Position numbers and translations under genes: made by a program. The notes beneath the pieces were generated by a model. That model ran no database searches and was not told where the DNA came from. It saw only the letters and a program-made list of their open reading frames with translations. From Rhodoplanes tepidamans (GTDB lineage: Bacteria > Pseudomonadota > Alphaproteobacteria > Rhizobiales > Xanthobacteraceae): 64,000 nucleotides of DNA. The stretch lies in assembly GCF_030813915.1 (NCBI RefSeq), contig NZ_JAUSUJ010000014.1, positions 1 through 64,000 on the forward strand. The letters are read 5' to 3'. Shown here one piece after another: positions 60,341 through 64,000 of the stretch (positions within the stretch are counted from its first letter, which is position 1; every line of letters starts with the position of its first letter).

Positions 60341-61857
60341 CCCTTCACCTGCCGCACCACGTCGATCACCGAGCCGTCGCGATAGCGGATGAGGCCGACG
60401 ACCTTGTCGAGGAACTCGATCGGCTGCGGCTTGCCGGTGAGGGCGACGGCCCGGCCGTAGAGGTCCTCGATGGTGGTCACCGGCAGGCCCGCCGCCTTCA
60501 GCCGCTCGGCGACCTCCGGGCGGTTCGGATTGACGGCGATGCCGTGGTCGGTGACCAGCACGCCGATGGTCTCGCCCGGCGTCACCACGGTGGTGCAGCG
60601 CTCGACCACGGTCGGGATGCGCGAGCGGATCAGCGGGCCGACGACGATCGGCAGGTTGGCGCCCGCGGCGACGTCCGAATGGCCCCCGGAGGCGCCGCGC
60701 ATCACGCCGTCGGAGCCGGTGATCACGTTGACGTTGAAGTCGAGGTCGATCTCCAGCGCCGACAGGATCACCATGTCGACGCGGTCGCTGCAGGCGCCTT
60801 TCGACGTGAGATTGGCGTAGGTGTTGGTCGAGATCTCCCAGTGCTCCGGATTCTCGGCGAGCGACTGGGCCGCGACCGCGTCGAAGCTCTGGGTGTCGAG
60901 GATGCGGCCGATCAGCCCCTTCTTGTGCAGATCGACGATCGAGCCGGTGATGCCGCCGAGCGCGAAGGCCGCCTTGATGCCCTTCTTCAGCATGCGCTGC
61001 TCGAGGAACCGGGCCGTCGCCGTGGCCGAGCCGCCGGTGCCGGTCTGCAGCGAGAAGCCGTTCTCGAACCAGCCCGAGTGCTCCATCACGTCGGCGGCGA
61101 GGCGGGCGATCAGCAGCTCGCGCGGGTTCGAGGTGATGCGGGCGGCGCCGACCGAGATCTTCGAAGGATCGCCGATCTGGTCGACCTTGACGACGAGATC
61201 GACCTGATCCTGACGGATCGAGGCCGGCGCGTTGGGGAACGGCACCAGCTGCTCGGCGAGGAGGATCACCTTGCCGGCGCGGGCGGCGTCGACCATGGCG
61301 TAGCCGAGCGAGCCGCAGCGCGAGCGGCCCGACACCGCGTTGGCGTTGCCGAAGTCATCGGCGGTCGCCACCGCCAGGAAGGCGACGTCGAGGGTGAGCT
61401 CGCCGCGGTCGATCAGATGGACGCGGCCGCCGTGCGAATGCACGTTGATCGGCTCCTCCATCAGGCCGTTGGAGATCGCCTCGGCGAGCTTGCCGCGCAT
61501 GCCCGAGGTGTAGATGCGGCGGATGACCCCCGACCTGATGTGCTCGATCAAAGGCGCGTTGCAGGAGAGCAGCGACGACGGCGCGAGCGTGAGATCGCGG
61601 AATCCCATGGCGGCGAGCGTGTCGACCACCAGGTTGATGATCTTGTCGCCCTCGCGGAAGGCGTGGTGGAACGAGATGGTCATCCCGTTCTTCAGGCCGG
61701 AGGCGCGGATGGCGTCCTCCAGGCTGCTGCAGAGCTTGCGCCCGCACTTGCTCTCGCGGGTGGCGAGATGCGGCGCCCGCGCGGTGACGCCTCCGAACGG
61801 CTCGAGGCCCTGCGGCAGGGGCGCGCCGACGAGGCGCTCTCGGATGGCTGCGGTCAT
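60337..61857 (-). CDS. citF: Citrate lyase alpha subunit (CitF), acetyl-ACP:citrate ACP-transferase
   Basis: 506 residues, the usual length. Blocks such as TISFHHAFREGDKIINLVVD, CNAPLIEHIRSGVIRRIYTSGMRGKL, INVHSHGGRVHLIDRGEL and GASGGHSDVAAGANLPIVV are characteristic. It swaps acetyl for citrate on the CitD acyl carrier. ATG 61857 is used; a GAGG-rich stretch lies upstream. It is in one operon with citE, citX and citG. Confidence 0.93.
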   Translation of the reverse strand: MTAAIRERLVGAPLPQGLEPFGGVTARAPHLATRESKCGRKLCSSLEDAIRASGLKNGMTISFHHAFREGDKIINLVVDTLAAMGFRDLTLAPSSLLSCNAPLIEHIRSGVIRRIYTSGMRGKLAEAISNGLMEEPINVHSHGGRVHLIDRGELTLDVAFLAVATADDFGNANAVSGRSRCGSLGYAMVDAARAGKVILLAEQLVPFPNAPASIRQDQVDLVVKVDQIGDPSKISVGAARITSNPRELLIARLAADVMEHSGWFENGFSLQTGTGGSATATARFLEQRMLKKGIKAAFALGGITGSIVDLHKKGLIGRILDTQSFDAVAAQSLAENPEHWEISTNTYANLTSKGACSDRVDMVILSALEIDLDFNVNVITGSDGVMRGASGGHSDVAAGANLPIVVGPLIRSRIPTVVERCTTVVTPGETIGVLVTDHGIAVNPNRPEVAERLKAAGLPVTTIEDLYGRAVALTGKPQPIEFLDKVVGLIRYRDGSVIDVVRQVKG

Positions 61858-61885
61858 GACATCGTCCTCGATCTCTTCTGCGCGG

Positions 61886-62764
61886 TCACTGCCGCACCCC
61901 CGAAGCCTCGGCACGGCGCAGCACCACGCGCGCGTGCTCGATCACCGGGGCGTCGATCATCTTGCCGTTCAGCGACACCACGCCGAGGCCCTGCTTCTCG
62001 CCCTGTTCGGCGGCGGCGACGACGCGGCGCGAGTAGTCGACCTCCTCCTGGGTCGGCGCGAAGGCGTTGTGCAGGAGGTCGATCTGGCGCGGATTGATCA
62101 GCGACTTGCCGTTGAAGCCGAGGCGCCGGATCAGGTCGACCTCCTTCAGGAATCCGTCGTCGTCGTTGACGTCGGAGAACACCACGTCGAAGGCGTCGAT
62201 CTTGGCGAAGCGGGCGGCGTGCAGCACGGCGCAGCGCGCGTAGAACAGCTCGGTGCCGTCGCCGCGCTCGGTCTGCATGTCCATCACGTAGTCGAAGCCG
62301 GCGAGCGCGATCCCGATCAGCCGCTTCGAGGCGGTGGCGATGGCGACCGCGTTGACGACGCCGGAGGCGGATTCGATCGCCGCCATCAGCCTGGTCGACC
62401 CGACCTCGCGGCCGCACTCGCGCTCGATGCGCTCGACCTCGGCCTCGAGCGCATGGACGTCGTCGGCCGTGTCGGTCTTCGGCAGGCGGACGACCTCGAC
62501 GCCGGCGCGCACCACCGCCTCGAGATCCTTCATGCCGAACGGCGTCGACAGAGGATTGATGCGCACCACCGTCTCGATGCCGCTGTCGCGATAGGCCGGC
62601 ATCCGCAGGGCGTGGAACACCAGGAGGCGCGCCGAATCCTTCTCGCGCAGCGAGACGGCGTCCTCGAGGTCGAACATGATCGAGTCGGGCTTGTAGACGA
62701 ACGCCGTCGAGAGCATCGCGGCGTTCGAGCCCGGCAGGAACAGCATGCTGCGGCGGAGCTTCAT
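61886..62764 (-). CDS. citE: Citrate lyase beta subunit (CitE), citryl-ACP lyase
   Basis: 292 residues. Start [34 protein letters not shown], the Mg-binding [13 protein letters not shown] and [13 protein letters not shown] blocks and [14 protein letters not shown] place it in the CitE family. It cleaves citryl-ACP to acetyl-ACP and oxaloacetate. It overlaps citD by 4 bases, so the two subunits are coupled. A stand-alone CitE-like enzyme is excluded by the complete cit gene set. Confidence 0.93.
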   Translation of the reverse strand: MKLRRSMLFLPGSNAAMLSTAFVYKPDSIMFDLEDAVSLREKDSARLLVFHALRMPAYRDSGIETVVRINPLSTPFGMKDLEAVVRAGVEVVRLPKTDTADDVHALEAEVERIERECGREVGSTRLMAAIESASGVVNAVAIATASKRLIGIALAGFDYVMDMQTERGDGTELFYARCAVLHAARFAKIDAFDVVFSDVNDDDGFLKEVDLIRRLGFNGKSLINPRQIDLLHNAFAPTQEEVDYSRRVVAAAEQGEKQGLGVVSLNGKMIDAPVIEHARVVLRRAEASGVRQ

Positions 62765-63054
62765 GACAGCACACTCCAGTCGGCCGTCCAGGCGTCGACG
62801 GCGCGGGACACCGCGGTCTGCACCCGGGCGGCGATGACGCAGTCGAGCGCGCCCTTGTCCTCGATCACCACCAGCGCCTCGGCGATGCCGAGCTTCGCCA
62901 GGCAGCCGCGCACGACCGCCTCGATCTGCGGCCCGAACTGATGGATCACCTCGCTCTGCAGCACGATGGCGAGCTCGCCCTCGCGCGGTGCGATCCTGAC
63001 CATCAGGTCGCTCGATTCGAGCGTCCCGGCCAGGGCCTCTCTGACGATCTTCAT
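62761..63054 (-). CDS. citD: Citrate lyase acyl carrier subunit (CitD, gamma)
   Basis: 97 residues, standard size. The prosthetic group should attach to S14 in [13 protein letters not shown], the conserved site. It carries the acetyl and citryl groups between CitF and CitE. It lies between citC and citE and overlaps citE by 4 bases. Confidence 0.94.
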   Translation of the reverse strand: MKIVREALAGTLESSDLMVRIAPREGELAIVLQSEVIHQFGPQIEAVVRGCLAKLGIAEALVVIEDKGALDCVIAARVQTAVSRAVDAWTADWSVLS

Positions 63055-63118
63055 GAATGGACGTCCTTTCGAATGGAGCGCGGCGGCGATGCCGGCCGAA
63101 GGCGAGCCCGCGTCGGGC

Positions 63119-64000
63119 TCAGGCGGCCGAGATTCGGGGCGCGCGGTATTTCGCTTCGAGGAGCTGCAGGGTCGCCGGCGGCACCAGCCGGCGGATGTGG
63201 GCGAAATCGTCGGCCGCGAGGAGCCGGCGGACCTCCGAGGCGGAGATCGGCACCTCTTCGCATTCGGTGCGGGCGATCTCGACCATCTCCACGGTCGGCG
63301 CCGGCGACACGTCGCCCATCAGCCACTCGCGCATGTCGGCGTTGTACTTGAAGGTCGTCGGGCAGAACGGCTCGGTGCCGACGAAGCGGTGCGTGATCCC
63401 GAGCGCCGGGGCGATGTGGTTGCGGAAGATCAGGAGGTCGATCGCCGTGCAGCAGTTCTCGACCAGCCCCTTCTCCTTGAGGAAGTAGGCCGAGAAGGTC
63501 GCCCGCGAGACCATGTACTCGGAGCCGTGGTGCAGCGTCGTGTGCGGAACGTCGGCGATGCCGGCCGAGACCAGCGCGTAGCGGTCCCGGTACGAGATCA
63601 GCGACACGTCCTCGGCGACGACGAAGACGTGCAGCCAGTCGCAGGCCGCGGCGGCGCGCTCGACCAGGTAGCGATGCCCGCGCGTGAACGGGTTGGCGTT
63701 CATCACGATCGCGCCGATGGTGGCGCCCGGCTGGCGCAGCCGCTTCAGCCGGTCGCAGTAGGTGCGAATCCCGATGGGGGTGTTCTCCATCAGGGCGACG
63801 AGGTCGGGAACCTCGGCGAGCAGGTAGAAGCCGCAGGCCCGGAAGAACTCGACGCAGTCGGGCTTGGTGTAGAGGAACAGGTGGCTGTGCCCCCGCTCGT
63901 GGGCGAGGTGGCTCACCTCGGTGAGCAGCGTCAGCCCGAGCGATTCGCCGCGCAGGTCCGGGGCGATCGCGGCGCACTTCACGATGTTCTTCTCGAGTCC
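63119..64000 (-). CDS. citC: Citrate lyase ligase (CitC), 5' part missing
   Basis: The reading frame runs off the right edge with no start; the visible protein is about 293 residues of an expected 350 or so. The N-terminal acetyltransferase-like domain (GLEKNIVKCAAIAPDLRGES...VSHLAHERGHSHLFLYTKPD) leads into a nucleotidyltransferase domain with NANPFTRGHRYLVE and the C-terminal ISASEVRRLL (adenylate-binding ISxxxVR). CitC acetylates (activates) the CitD prosthetic group with ATP and acetate. It is the first recognisable gene of the operon; the promoter and any citrate transporter lie outside the window. Confidence 0.9.
   Translation of the reverse strand, partial: GLEKNIVKCAAIAPDLRGESLGLTLLTEVSHLAHERGHSHLFLYTKPDCVEFFRACGFYLLAEVPDLVALMENTPIGIRTYCDRLKRLRQPGATIGAIVMNANPFTRGHRYLVERAAAACDWLHVFVVAEDVSLISYRDRYALVSAGIADVPHTTLHHGSEYMVSRATFSAYFLKEKGLVENCCTAIDLLIFRNHIAPALGITHRFVGTEPFCPTTFKYNADMREWLMGDVSPAPTVEMVEIARTECEEVPISASEVRRLLAADDFAHIRRLVPPATLQLLEAKYRAPRISAA

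Overview
The window is very GC-rich and gene-dense, with C-terminally unremarkable alphaproteobacterial-type genes, many solute-binding-protein systems (three orphan TctC proteins, one complete TRAP transporter), a caa3-type oxidase and palindromic intergenic repeats of the kind common in Hyphomicrobiales. I infer a Bradyrhizobium/Rhodoplanes-like member of the Hyphomicrobiales; the genus is not proven by anything I can see. No rRNA, tRNA, CRISPR array, insertion sequence or phage gene was recognised.

Layout. (1) 1-9007: a divergent 3-hydroxyisobutyrate-dehydrogenase-type gene (partial) and a rightward catabolic operon: M24-fold hydrolase, 2-oxo-acid dehydrogenase E1 alpha and beta, aldehyde dehydrogenase, E2 acyltransferase and a TctC binding protein, closed by a good terminator; then a leftward LacI-family regulator. 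Nearly identical 18-bp operators lie before the operon and before the regulator gene. (2) 9144-11715: FNT channel and a cytochrome P450 with an unusual heme loop. (3) 11999-22892: BKACE (DUF849) gene facing a long leftward cluster: LysR regulator, TRAP transporter (dctPQM), 3-hydroxyacyl-CoA-type dehydrogenase, SDR, cupin, two paralogous cyclase-fold hydrolases and two orphan TctC proteins. This reads as uptake and stepwise breakdown of an unidentified organic acid. (4) 23335-27367: iron-containing alcohol dehydrogenase and a DapA-family lyase, divergent from a D-2-hydroxyacid dehydrogenase and a GntR/FCD regulator, with AT-rich operator-like motifs between them. (5) 27368-28005: repeat-filled intergenic DNA.

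(6) 28006-33817: CusA/CzcA-type metal efflux pump, an enlarged membrane-fusion protein and two His-rich periplasmic proteins. (7) 33962-42250: triheme cytochrome c, FdhD, an FdhF/YdeP-type molybdopterin oxidoreductase, a second FNT transporter, a CPA1 Na+/H+ antiporter and a CaCA cation exchanger: formate/redox plus ion homeostasis. (8) 42283-47330: caa3-type oxidase (subunit I-III fusion, subunit II with cytochrome c tail, lipoprotein cytochrome c, diheme c4), divergent from (9) 47407-50496: a Tat-exported gluconate-2-dehydrogenase-like complex with a GMC flavoprotein that could feed electrons to those cytochromes. (10) 50728-58737: membrane protein, MscS channel, two small proteins, DUF2254 protein, two secreted repeat-bearing proteins, a Crp/Fnr regulator with a histidine-rich tail and an alpha/beta hydrolase. 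(11) 58855-64000: leftward citrate lyase operon citC(partial)DEFXG.

Most calls come from recognisable motifs read directly in the translations; substrates of the two catabolic clusters are not determinable from the sequence.
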